Notes under the pieces: model-generated
Told to the model about the DNA's origin: nothing
Databases searched by the model: none
Seen by the model: only the letters and a program-made list of their open reading frames with translations
Program-made: the position numbers and the translations under genes
Shown: positions 1-5,969 of the stretch, piece by piece
Layout: every line of letters starts with the position of its first letter
How positions within the stretch are numbered: position 1 is the stretch's first letter
NCBI GenBank assembly: GCA_016932895.1
Contig: JAFGCA010000722.1
Location: 1-6,626 of the forward strand
Length of the DNA: 6,626 bases
Reading direction: 5' to 3'
DNA from: Sedimentisphaerales bacterium
GTDB taxonomy: Bacteria > Planctomycetota > Phycisphaerae > Sedimentisphaerales > SG8-4

Positions 1-88
1 ACGCAGTCTCATTAGAAGACCTTACCGGATGGCTTCCCATCTTTCCCCGTCCTCTCTCCACCGACCTGCCTATGCATGCTAACATGTG

Positions 89-1219
89 TTACTGTCTATG
101 CCACTCGAAATATCCCGCCGCGGCCAGAGTGACCTCCTGTGTGAGGTACTCGTGCTCATACGTGTAGGGGTTCTTCATTTCCCCCCTGATGATTCTTGCC
201 AGCTCAGACATCTGATCTTCGTAACGGTCGCGCCTGATACCTAGATCGACTACATGGGAACCCGCGGAATACTCCTCATTGCCTTCAAGGAACGTCAACT
301 GTATCTCTAGGGGCTTGCCGTCGAAACGTTCCAGCGGACTCCATTCAATCGTGCCCTTGGAACCGCAGATCTTGAAGCGACGCCCGTTAATGCCGCCAAC
401 AACGAGGCCGCATGCACGCACGGACGCAATTGCGTGAGGATACTCCAGGACTGCCATACAGTTGTTTTTGGCGCCGTCTACCGCTGCTGGTGTCGACTTC
501 AGAAACGGGGTGACCTTGTCCGGCCGTCCCAGCATGGATACGATCAAATCGATGTGGTGGCATCCCAGGTTGAACATGATGCCGCCCTTGAAGTTGCTCA
601 GATACCGCTGATAAGCCTCCCCGCCATAGGTATGGCTCATATCCGCATGCACTTGAAATATGTCGCCAAGCCATCCTTCGCGGGCCGCTTTCTGGCACAA
701 CTGCATCGCCGGGTTGTTGCGGAACATATACCCCATCTGGAACGGCAGGTTCCTTTCTTTGCATCCATCGAGCAGCTTTCCGAACAGTTCGAGGTCTTCG
801 CCTCCGGGTTTGTCCATGTGCATCGCAAGATTGCGCTCCATGCAACGGAGCGCAGTGGGCACCAAATCGGAATTCGGGGTTTCAACCACTACCGCCTGAA
901 GACCGGGAGTATTGAGCAGTTCTTCTTCTGTCATCCATCTCTGCCCCTCATACGGTTTCAGGTCATCTCCAGCGAATCTTGCCGCCGTAGTGTCTCGGTC
1001 GTCCACGATCCCGACGATTTCATACACATCGGGCAATCGTTTCAGGGCGTTGAGTTTTCCCGCGGCATGCTCATGCCCGATGCCGATTTGGCCGATTTTG
1101 ATCCGCTCCGCGGGAGGATTGGCGGCGATTGCGGTCGCTCCGAGCCATTGCCCGGCCGCGACGGCCGCACCCGCGCGGGCAGCGGTTGTCAGAAGCTGAC
1201 GACGATCAATGCGATTCAT
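89..1219 (-). CDS. Tat-exported Gfo/Idh/MocA family oxidoreductase (376 aa)
   Basis: Probable NAD(P)-dependent sugar or polyol oxidoreductase that acts outside the cytoplasm. The N-terminus has a twin-arginine signal (Arg6-Arg7, DRRQLL, an Ala-rich stretch, and an AIA cleavage-type site near residue 32). The Rossmann part follows at about residues 40-160, with a nucleotide loop GIGHEH (46-51) in which His replaces the usual third glycine. The family's EKP motif appears as Asp136-Lys137-Pro138, Lys137 being the expected catalytic or cofactor-contacting lysine. The C-terminal substrate domain contains FNLGCHHID (216-224), where the family often has DxGxH. I chose the ATG at 1219 because AAGGAG lies seven bases upstream and the signal peptide starts there; the longer frame to 1366 only reads back into the upstream gene. 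The stop is TAA. It is second in a probable operon, 49 bases after the 480-residue paralogue. Family assignment is firm; the substrate is unknown. Confidence 0.93.
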   Translation of the reverse strand: MNRIDRRQLLTTAARAGAAVAAGQWLGATAIAANPPAERIKIGQIGIGHEHAAGKLNALKRLPDVYEIVGIVDDRDTTAARFAGDDLKPYEGQRWMTEEELLNTPGLQAVVVETPNSDLVPTALRCMERNLAMHMDKPGGEDLELFGKLLDGCKERNLPFQMGYMFRNNPAMQLCQKAAREGWLGDIFQVHADMSHTYGGEAYQRYLSNFKGGIMFNLGCHHIDLIVSMLGRPDKVTPFLKSTPAAVDGAKNNCMAVLEYPHAIASVRACGLVVGGINGRRFKICGSKGTIEWSPLERFDGKPLEIQLTFLEGNEEYSAGSHVVDLGIRRDRYEDQMSELARIIRGEMKNPYTYEHEYLTQEVTLAAAGYFEWHRQ

Positions 1220-1226
1220 GGATGTG

Positions 1227-1232
1227 CTCCTT
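1227..1232 (-). promoter_or_regulatory. Ribosome binding site that sets the start of the 376-aa oxidoreductase
   Basis: On the minus strand this reads AAGGAG, seven bases before the ATG at 1219. It decides the start codon, because the open frame extends upstream for another 49 codons without a comparable site. Confidence 0.85.
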
Positions 1233-1268
1233 GGGGTCGTCTCATCGCAAGCACGAGAACGTGTCGTT

Positions 1269-2711
1269 CTACACCTGTTCCGGCACCACGAAGGGGCCAC
1301 GGTACGCTCGGCTGAGCAACTCGTTTGCCTCGGGGCTTCCAACGAACCTCTCAGCCTCGGCGTCAAACGTCAACGTACGCCCGAGGCGGCAGGGCGTGTC
1401 CGCCAACTCGACTCGCCCGGTGTCGGCCAAGTGCCGCTTGATACCCTCGAAGGGCTCGCTCAGAAGCGTGTTGTCACTCAACGCGCTGGTCGCCTGGTCG
1501 AAGGAGACGTCCTCGCCAAGGCGGTAGGAGATGTTGCCCAAATGGACGAGCGTCACGGTCCGGTGTCCCTCGATGATCTCGGCGGTCAGGTCTTCACGTC
1601 TGCGGCTGCGGACGCAATCGATGAAGTTCCGCATATGGCGCGGTCCCTGTTCGGGAGCGCCGGGAGGCGGACAGTTGTCAATGGGCACGCCGTCGCCCTT
1701 GCCTTTGGCGAAGAACTTGCCGTCGCGGATCACGCCTTCGTCGGTGTGGTACTCGACCGTGATCTTCCAATCGTCCTTGCCGACCAGGCCGCGCGCCTCG
1801 TGCACCAGCTTGATCTCGCCGAAATCGAACAACGTCAAATGGGTGTTGGGCGTTTGACCTTGATCCTTGTAGCCGAAGCGGCCGCCGAGGCTGACCACGC
1901 TCTTCGGGACGGAACCGTCGGGCATGGCCCAACGGCACACATCCAAATCGTGCGACCCCAGGTTCCCGATCTCGCCGTTGCCGAAGTCCCACCGCCAGTG
2001 CCAGCGGTAATGCACCAGATTCGTCCGGAACGGCTGTTCAGGCGCCGGGCCCAGATAGAGATCAAAATCCAATTCGCTGGGTGGCTCCTGCGGCTGCTCG
2101 ATGCCGTTGCTGGGCCTCACCCTGCAATCAAACGCGTAGGCGACCTGCAGCTTGCCGTACTTGCCGTTGCGAACATCATTGGTCAACTGGATCCACTGCG
2201 GATCGGATCGCCGTTGCGTCCCGTGTTGCACGAGGCGGTCGTACTTCCGGGCGGCCGCGACGAGTTGGCGGCCTTCGAAGAGGTTGTGGCTGCACGGCTT
2301 CTCGACATACACGTCCTTGCCGGCCTGGCACGCCCAGATCGCCATGAGCGTGTGCCAGTGGTTGGGCGTGACGATGGCAATGGCGTCGAGATCCTTGTCA
2401 TCGAGTGCTCGGCGAACGTCCTGGACGCAGGCGGGCGCGTACCCCGCCTTCTCGCTGACGATCTTGCTTCGAGAGGCGAACAGCCGGCTATCGGGATCGA
2501 CAAGGTAGGCGATCTCGACATCCTTCATCCCGCCAAATCCCGTCAGGAAACACTGTCCGCGGCCGTTGATGCCCGCAACGGCGACGCGCACCCGATCATT
2601 GGCTCCCAGCACTCGGCCAGAAGCCTTCGTGCCGGCAATGGTGAACGCAGCGCCAGTTCCGGCCGTTGCGGCGGCGCGTTTCAGAAAAGCACGACGACTG
2701 TGTGATGACAT
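1269..2711 (-). CDS. Tat-exported Gfo/Idh/MocA family oxidoreductase (480 aa)
   Basis: Predicted exported nicotinamide-dependent oxidoreductase of the long Tat-type Gfo/Idh/MocA group. The signal SRRAFLK (residues 5-11) matches the twin-arginine consensus fully and is followed by an Ala/Gly-rich segment. The Rossmann domain starts near residue 41 with AGINGRG (46-52). A TPNHWH segment (115-120) and the EKP motif (Glu137-Lys138-Pro139) follow. The C-terminal domain has the Trp-rich stretch YRWHWRWDFGNGE (235-247) and then NLGSHDLD (250-257), with His254 and Asp257 in the expected active-site region. At 480 residues it is longer than cytoplasmic members (about 330-390), because of the signal and an extended C-terminus, which is usual for this exported group. 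The ATG at 2711 has GGGAGGT six to seven bases... upstream. It is first in the operon with the 376-residue paralogue and divergent from the gene at 3042. Known exported relatives such as Zymomonas glucose-fructose oxidoreductase keep their cofactor bound; whether this one does is inference. Confidence 0.94.
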   Translation of the reverse strand: MSSHSRRAFLKRAAATAGTGAAFTIAGTKASGRVLGANDRVRVAVAGINGRGQCFLTGFGGMKDVEIAYLVDPDSRLFASRSKIVSEKAGYAPACVQDVRRALDDKDLDAIAIVTPNHWHTLMAIWACQAGKDVYVEKPCSHNLFEGRQLVAAARKYDRLVQHGTQRRSDPQWIQLTNDVRNGKYGKLQVAYAFDCRVRPSNGIEQPQEPPSELDFDLYLGPAPEQPFRTNLVHYRWHWRWDFGNGEIGNLGSHDLDVCRWAMPDGSVPKSVVSLGGRFGYKDQGQTPNTHLTLFDFGEIKLVHEARGLVGKDDWKITVEYHTDEGVIRDGKFFAKGKGDGVPIDNCPPPGAPEQGPRHMRNFIDCVRSRRREDLTAEIIEGHRTVTLVHLGNISYRLGEDVSFDQATSALSDNTLLSEPFEGIKRHLADTGRVELADTPCRLGRTLTFDAEAERFVGSPEANELLSRAYRGPFVVPEQV

Positions 2712-2716
2712 ACGTT

Positions 2717-2723
2717 ACCTCCC
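2717..2723 (-). promoter_or_regulatory. Ribosome binding site of the 480-aa oxidoreductase
   Basis: The minus strand reads GGGAGGT, with five bases between it and the ATG at 2711. It is a near-ideal Shine-Dalgarno sequence and supports this start, which also begins exactly at the Tat signal. Confidence 0.8.
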
Positions 2724-2752
2724 GGTGAGTGTTGACCTCCGGCCAATGCCCG

Positions 2753-2782
2753 ATGTTAGTCACTCCAATGCTGATTGGTCAA
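2753..2782 (-). promoter_or_regulatory. Candidate sigma70-type promoter for the Tat oxidoreductase operon
   Basis: On the minus strand TTGACC (2777-2782) serves as the -35 and TAACAT (2753-2758) as the -10, with an 18-base spacer. The -35 matches five of six consensus bases and the -10 four of six. The predicted start near 2746 would leave a leader of about 35 bases before the ATG at 2711. Matches of this quality do occur by chance. Confidence 0.5.
2765..2778. promoter_or_regulatory. Candidate operator: CCAAT-N4-ATTGG palindrome
   Basis: A perfect five-base inverted repeat, CCAAT (2765-2769) and ATTGG (2774-2778), with a four-base centre. It lies in the spacer of the candidate minus-strand promoter and touches its -35 hexamer, where a repressor would block RNA polymerase. 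The half site, extended to CCAATGC, recurs in direct orientation at 2743-2749, exactly 22 bases away. No regulator gene is in the window, so the binding protein is unknown. Confidence 0.3.
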
Positions 2783-2847
2783 ATTCTGGGTTCGCCCAGG
2801 CGTCCATGTAGTGATCCCGGTTCCTGGCTACCTGCAGACACGCGCGA

Positions 2848-2879
2848 TTCCCGGGGAACCTGCCTGAGTCCTCGGGGAA
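2848..2879. repeat. TTCCCGGGGAA palindrome with a second CGGGGAA copy
   Basis: TTCCC and GGGAA flank a single G (2848-2858), forming a perfect short palindrome. CGGGGAA occurs at 2852-2858 and again at 2873-2879, 21 bases apart. It lies mid-way between the two divergent promoters and could be a regulator site, but its size is small for a GC-rich sequence. Confidence 0.25.
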
Positions 2880-2937
2880 TACGCCACGCCGCCATTGCCG
2901 GGTTTGTACGACGCAGTTCCGTCTTTTCCATGGGAGT

Positions 2938-2946
2938 TGGTACAAT
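2938..2946 (+). promoter_or_regulatory. Candidate extended -10 promoter for the unknown exported protein
   Basis: TGGTACAAT contains the TGn extension and a -10 hexamer TACAAT (2941-2946, five of six consensus bases). The best -35 at a fitting distance is TTCCGT (2917-2922, 18-base spacer), which is poor; extended -10 promoters often tolerate this. Transcription would begin near 2953 and give a leader of about 90 bases before the ATG at 3042. Confidence 0.4.
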
Positions 2947-3029
2947 AGAGCGCGTTCTGGATCCCGCTCCGCTGGGGCTGATGTCGCGGGCGGTGTCTGG
3001 CGTCGTGGGAGGGCCGTGAGGAGGCGGCT

Positions 3030-3034
3030 GGGAG
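3030..3034 (+). promoter_or_regulatory. Ribosome binding site of the unknown exported protein
   Basis: GGGAG lies seven bases before the ATG at 3042. A stronger AGGAGG is found at 3019-3024 but sits 17 bases from the ATG, and no in-frame start codon lies between them, so the GGGAG copy is the likelier functional site. Confidence 0.6.
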
Positions 3035-3041
3035 CGACAGA

Positions 3042-3926
3042 ATGGGATCATTTCTATCAAGCCGAAGGGAGTTTCTCCAGATGACCACCGTTGCTGCGGC
3101 TACGACGGTGTCCGGCTCCGCGGTGGCCGCGCGCCCCGCTGACGTGCCCGAGCAAACCGTGCGCGACAAGCTCTGGATCTGGACGCATGCAGCGGGCGCT
3201 CACAACAAGGAGTGGAACCTGCCGCGTCCATCCCGTATGACGCCGGCCGAAGGCGCGTTCTACCTCGGCGTGCCCAACCTTCTCATGATCCGATACCAGG
3301 GCGAACCCGTCATGCCTTTCGATTCCTATGCCATATCGTTTCGGCCGCTCAAGCGCGTCGTGTGGTCGCTGACGGGCGCGAGCGGGGAAACCAGTGACGA
3401 GGAACGGAAGCACGTGCTGGACTTGGCGCGCCGGTTCCCCAACATCGCCGGGTTTGTCATGGACGACTTCTTCCAGGGCGACGGCCGAGGAGCGCTCGCC
3501 CCCGAACAGCTTCGCGAGCTTCACTCTCAACTCACCGTCGATTCCGTCAAGCGCGATCTCTACGTGGCGGTCTATGAACACCAACTGGAACTCCCGATCC
3601 AGTCGCATCTGGACTACTGCGACAAGATCACGTTCTGGACTTGGAAATCGGGCGATCTGGACAGACTCGAAGAGCGTTTCAAGCAGTTGGAGCACGTTGC
3701 TCCGAAACAGGGCAAGCTTCTCGGCTGCTACCTTTGGGCCTACGGCAACCGTGCGCCGATGCCGATGGATCTGATGAAGAAGCAATGCACGCTCGGGCGA
3801 CAATGGCTGCGTGAGGGCCGGATTGAGGGCATGATCTTCCTCGGGAGTAACGTGTGCGATATCGAGTTGGAGACGGTTGAATTCACGCGGGAGTGGATTG
3901 CTACGGTAGGCGACGAGATCGTATAG
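3042..3926 (+). CDS. Tat-exported conserved-looking protein of unknown function (294 aa)
   Basis: I do not recognise a named enzyme family. The N-terminus is a clear twin-arginine signal: SRREFLQ (residues 7-13), an Ala/Thr/Val-rich segment and an AVA-type cleavage site near residue 29. The mature part of about 265 residues is soluble-looking, with no further membrane segment. Visible motifs are LWIWTH (44-49), RVVWSLTG (105-112), GFVMDDFF (137-144), VAVYEHQL (175-182), ITFWTW (196-201), GCYLWAYG (about 236-243) and IFLGSN (about 272-277). The regular spacing of hydrophobic strands ending in Trp, Asp-Asp, Glu-His or Tyr is what a TIM-barrel glycosidase-like enzyme would show, Asp141 and Asp142 being candidate active-site residues; this fold is inference. 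It is transcribed divergently from the Tat oxidoreductase operon, which suggests a related extracytoplasmic sugar role. I have the impression that similar proteins occur as hypotheticals in Planctomycetes, but this is unverified. Confidence 0.85.
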   Translation: MGSFLSSRREFLQMTTVAAATTVSGSAVAARPADVPEQTVRDKLWIWTHAAGAHNKEWNLPRPSRMTPAEGAFYLGVPNLLMIRYQGEPVMPFDSYAISFRPLKRVVWSLTGASGETSDEERKHVLDLARRFPNIAGFVMDDFFQGDGRGALAPEQLRELHSQLTVDSVKRDLYVAVYEHQLELPIQSHLDYCDKITFWTWKSGDLDRLEERFKQLEHVAPKQGKLLGCYLWAYGNRAPMPMDLMKKQCTLGRQWLREGRIEGMIFLGSNVCDIELETVEFTREWIATVGDEIV

Positions 3927-4061
3927 CACCGGACGCGGGATTGTGTCCGCGATGTTCCCTTCATGCTCTTGAGGCCGACCTTCCCCCACTCTGGCAGGAA
4001 TGCCGACCACGCTCCGCAGTGATCGCCGGTTGAGGCCGGCACCCGCTGGATCTCGGCCGGG
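3927..4061. other. Convergent intergenic region with two weak hairpins
   Basis: These 135 bases separate the ends of the plus-strand unknown gene and the minus-strand oxidoreductase operon. Two short inverted repeats are visible: CGCGG (3934-3938) with CCGCG (3947-3951) around an eight-base loop, eight bases after the plus-strand stop, and GCCGG (4025-4029) with CCGGC (4036-4040) around a six-base loop. Either could help end transcription, but neither is followed by a T-run on either strand, so I do not call an intrinsic terminator. Confidence 0.3.
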
Positions 4062-5075
4062 CTATTGCCCCCCAGGTTCCGCCGATGGAATCCGTACCCG
4101 CTTCGACTGCTTCCATGATCGCAGGGCGGCATCGACGACGCGCATGGAGACGATGGCGCTGGCCGCGGGGCTTTCCGGCTGTCGCTTCCCGTCCACCGCG
4201 TCCAGGAAGGCCTGATGTTCGGCCTCGAACAGGCGGTCGCGCTCGACTTCAATGCGCTCACTGGTCTCGGCGTTCTCCCCTCGGCGTCCAATTCGAAGGC
4301 AATTGGTTTCCATGTCGAGGATTGCCCATGCCTGGTCGCCGACAACCTCATACTGGTGCCGCTGCGGCATCTGAATGTAGTTGAAGTGGATGGAACCCCG
4401 TAGCGGGACGTCGTAGTCGAGCGCCAAGTCCACCACGTTCGGGTTGGAGCGCAGGGGCAGTTCGCCGCCGTAGAGTGCACTCATATAGACGCCGGCGGGC
4501 TCCACACCCAGCAGCCAGTAGAAGACGTCGGGTTGGTGGACGTAGTCGAACAGAAGCGCGCCTTCCAGATCCGCCTGATGGCGCGAACGAGAACAAACCA
4601 GCGTGATGTAGGTGCCGATACGGCAATGAACGTGCAGCACGGCACCTAGCTCGCCGGCGGTGATGAGTTCTTTCAGGCGGTGCAAGCCGGGATGGAAATG
4701 AAGAGTGAAACCGAAATCGAGGACACGCCGGCCGCAAGCCGCAGCTTCGGCCATACGATCGGCGTCAGCCAGATTGTCGCTCATCGGCTTCTCGCACAGC
4801 ACGTGCACGCCTGCCTGCAGCGAGGCGATGGCCTGCTCGGCGTGAAGGGAATGGGGCGTGGCGATGACCGCCATGTCAGGCTGCGTGCGCAGCATCTCGT
4901 CGAAATCCCGGTGGCTCTTCGACTCGCTCGCCCCTGTTGCCGTGACGGCCTCGGCGAGGCAATCGGGGTTGGGCTCGCAGAGCTCAACCTGGAGGTCGGG
5001 GCGCTGGGCCAGCAACCGCGCGTGCCGTTGGCCGATGGAGCCGCAGCCGACTACCACGATCCGCCTTACTGCCAT
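4062..5075 (-). CDS. Cytoplasmic Gfo/Idh/MocA family oxidoreductase (337 aa)
   Basis: Predicted NAD(P)-dependent oxidoreductase of sugars, inositols or related compounds. There is no signal peptide, so unlike its two paralogues in the window it should stay in the cytoplasm. The Rossmann loop is VGCGSIGQRH (residues 9-18, GxGxxG) and Glu34 ends the second strand, which usually favours NAD over NADP. The motif CEKPMS (94-99) supplies Lys96. The second domain has LLFDYVHQPD (174-183), a DxxHxxD form in which His180 is the expected active-site histidine. The length is normal for the compact group. The start at 5075 overlaps the last ten bases of the upstream SDR gene, with GGGGGA (5084-5089) as a modest ribosome site inside that gene, so translation is probably coupled. 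The DxxH form resembles Gfo/Idh proteins I associate with nucleotide-sugar and sialic-acid-type clusters, but that is weak evidence for substrate. The stop is TAG. Confidence 0.93.
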   Translation of the reverse strand: MAVRRIVVVGCGSIGQRHARLLAQRPDLQVELCEPNPDCLAEAVTATGASESKSHRDFDEMLRTQPDMAVIATPHSLHAEQAIASLQAGVHVLCEKPMSDNLADADRMAEAAACGRRVLDFGFTLHFHPGLHRLKELITAGELGAVLHVHCRIGTYITLVCSRSRHQADLEGALLFDYVHQPDVFYWLLGVEPAGVYMSALYGGELPLRSNPNVVDLALDYDVPLRGSIHFNYIQMPQRHQYEVVGDQAWAILDMETNCLRIGRRGENAETSERIEVERDRLFEAEHQAFLDAVDGKRQPESPAASAIVSMRVVDAALRSWKQSKRVRIPSAEPGGQ

Positions 5076-5866
5076 ATGCTGAATCCCCCATCCACGACGA
5101 GCGTGTGTCCGGTGACGTAGTCCGACGCCGGCGATGCCAGGAACAGGGCCGCCCCTTTCAGATCGATGCCATCGCGCCCCATTCGCCCGAGTGGCGTACG
5201 TTCGGAGTAGTCGCTAACGAAGCCGGGCGGCAACTCGCGGGGGCCGAATCCACCAGGGGCGATGGCGTTGACGTGAATGCCCATGGGGGAAAGCAGGCCA
5301 GCCAAGTCACGCGTCATTCCGAGGATTCCGGCCTTGGCCGCCGCGTAGTCGACCGGCTGGCCTGACATGGCGTTGCGCCGATACATACGCCGATCCCGTC
5401 CCACGAGTCCGGCAATCGAAGCGATGTTGATGATCTTGCCGGCGCCTTGGTCGGCCATGGATTTTCCGAACGCCTTGCAGCAGAACAAGGTGCCCGTCAG
5501 GTTCACGGCGATCAGGTTTTCGATGTCCTCAGGCAAGCGGTCGAAGAGGGGCCCAGGACTGCCTGGCGGCGTGCCGCCCGCGTTATTCACCAACACGTCG
5601 ACGTGCCCTTTCCAGGCGAACGCCTTCGCCGCAAACGCCTCGACCTCGGCATAATCGCGGACATCGAGCCGGCCCGGCAGTGTGTCGCACCCGTACTGCT
5701 CCCTGAGCCGGGCGGCGGCCTCAACTGCGCTCTCCTCCTTGCGCGAGGCAATGATCACGTCACAACCCGCTTCGGCGAGTATTTCGGCCATGTCGTATCC
5801 CAGATGGCGTGCACCGCCGATCACAGCCGCCACCTTTCCCTCCAACCGAAACATGTCCATGCCCAT
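5066..5866 (-). CDS. Short-chain dehydrogenase/reductase (SDR), 266 aa
   Basis: Classical SDR, probably reducing or oxidising a sugar-derived alcohol or ketone with NAD(P)(H). Visible motifs: the cofactor loop IGGARHLG (16-23), in which Ile and His replace the Thr and one Gly of TGxxxGxG; SRK (41-43) after the second strand, favouring NADP; Asp68 of the LDV segment; NNAG (94-97); and the catalytic set Asn122, Ser150, Tyr174 and Lys178 (YAAAK). IAPGGF (202-207) and the C-terminal VVDGGF (257-262) complete the fold. Ser150 and Tyr174 are 24 residues apart instead of the usual 12-14, because of an Arg-rich insert. The frame is open to 6355, but that overlaps the upstream gene; the ATG at 5866 has AGGA seven bases before it and places the cofactor loop at the normal distance. 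It lies 103 bases after the carbohydrate-binding protein gene and overlaps the next gene by ten bases, so the two oxidoreductases likely act together. Confidence 0.92.
   Translation of the reverse strand: MGMDMFRLEGKVAAVIGGARHLGYDMAEILAEAGCDVIIASRKEESAVEAAARLREQYGCDTLPGRLDVRDYAEVEAFAAKAFAWKGHVDVLVNNAGGTPPGSPGPLFDRLPEDIENLIAVNLTGTLFCCKAFGKSMADQGAGKIINIASIAGLVGRDRRMYRRNAMSGQPVDYAAAKAGILGMTRDLAGLLSPMGIHVNAIAPGGFGPRELPPGFVSDYSERTPLGRMGRDGIDLKGAALFLASPASDYVTGHTLVVDGGFSIWQ
5084..5089 (-). promoter_or_regulatory. Ribosome binding site of the cytoplasmic Gfo/Idh gene, inside the SDR gene
   Basis: The minus strand reads GGGGGA, eight bases before the ATG at 5075. It is a modest site within the last codons of the SDR gene. 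Together with the ten-base overlap (ATGGCAGTAA holds both the start and the upstream stop) it suggests that ribosomes finishing the SDR re-initiate here. Confidence 0.5.
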
Positions 5867-5873
5867 ATGCGAG

Positions 5874-5877
5874 TCCT
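5874..5877 (-). promoter_or_regulatory. Ribosome binding site that sets the SDR start
   Basis: The minus strand reads AGGA, seven bases before the ATG at 5866. The earlier in-frame ATG codons in the gap have no comparable site, so this decides the start. Confidence 0.6.
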
Positions 5878-5969
5878 GCTTCGTCAGTCGTTCCAGGGGA
5901 AACGCCGCGCCCATTCTAGTACTCGGTATCTGGCCCATCAACTCCCCAATGATGCTCTGATTTCCGCTG

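Larger units (their letters stand above)
2712..3041. other. Divergent intergenic region between the oxidoreductase operon and the unknown exported protein
   Basis: These 330 bases contain no convincing gene. Short open frames cross it on both strands (for example minus 2760-2945, 61 codons) but none has a good ribosome site or recognisable protein features. The left part holds the promoter of the minus-strand operon and a small palindrome; the right part holds an extended -10 element for the plus-strand gene. Between them lie a TTCCCGGGGAA palindrome and a repeated CGGGGAA. The two transcription units may therefore share control, but this is inferred from layout only. Confidence 0.7.

Noticed and set aside
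28..41. A small hairpin GATGG-CTTC-CCATC followed by TTT on the plus strand
   Set aside because: The five-pair stem and three T bases are too little for a terminator call. On the minus strand, where gene 89-1219 ends, it is not followed by T bases. It might end a plus-strand transcript entering from the left, which is not visible.
434..1315. A 293-codon plus-strand open frame opposite the 376-aa oxidoreductase
   Set aside because: It is antisense to a gene with a clear Tat signal, ribosome site and family motifs. The translation shows no domain, and the start has no good ribosome site.
1220..1366. A 49-codon upstream extension of the 376-aa oxidoreductase
   Set aside because: It reads back into the end of the 480-aa gene and would bury the Tat signal internally; the ATG at 1219 has an ideal AAGGAG.
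1209..2705. A 498-codon open frame on the plus strand opposite the 480-aa oxidoreductase
   Set aside because: It mirrors a firmly identified gene in a GC-rich region where few stops occur in the antisense frame. Its translation has no recognisable domain, and it extends over exactly the real gene's span.
2760..2945. A 61-codon minus-strand open frame in the divergent intergenic region
   Set aside because: It has no convincing ribosome site, its composition is not distinctive, and it ends inside the best promoter of the downstream operon. It is probably chance.
3934..3951. CGCGG/CCGCG hairpin as an intrinsic terminator of the unknown exported gene
   Set aside because: The stem is five pairs with an eight-base loop, and no T-run follows, so it is kept only as a weak hairpin.
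3057..4010. A 317-codon minus-strand open frame opposite the unknown exported protein
   Set aside because: The plus-strand gene has a full Tat signal and ordered motifs. The minus frame has no domain or signal and looks like codon-position bias read backwards.
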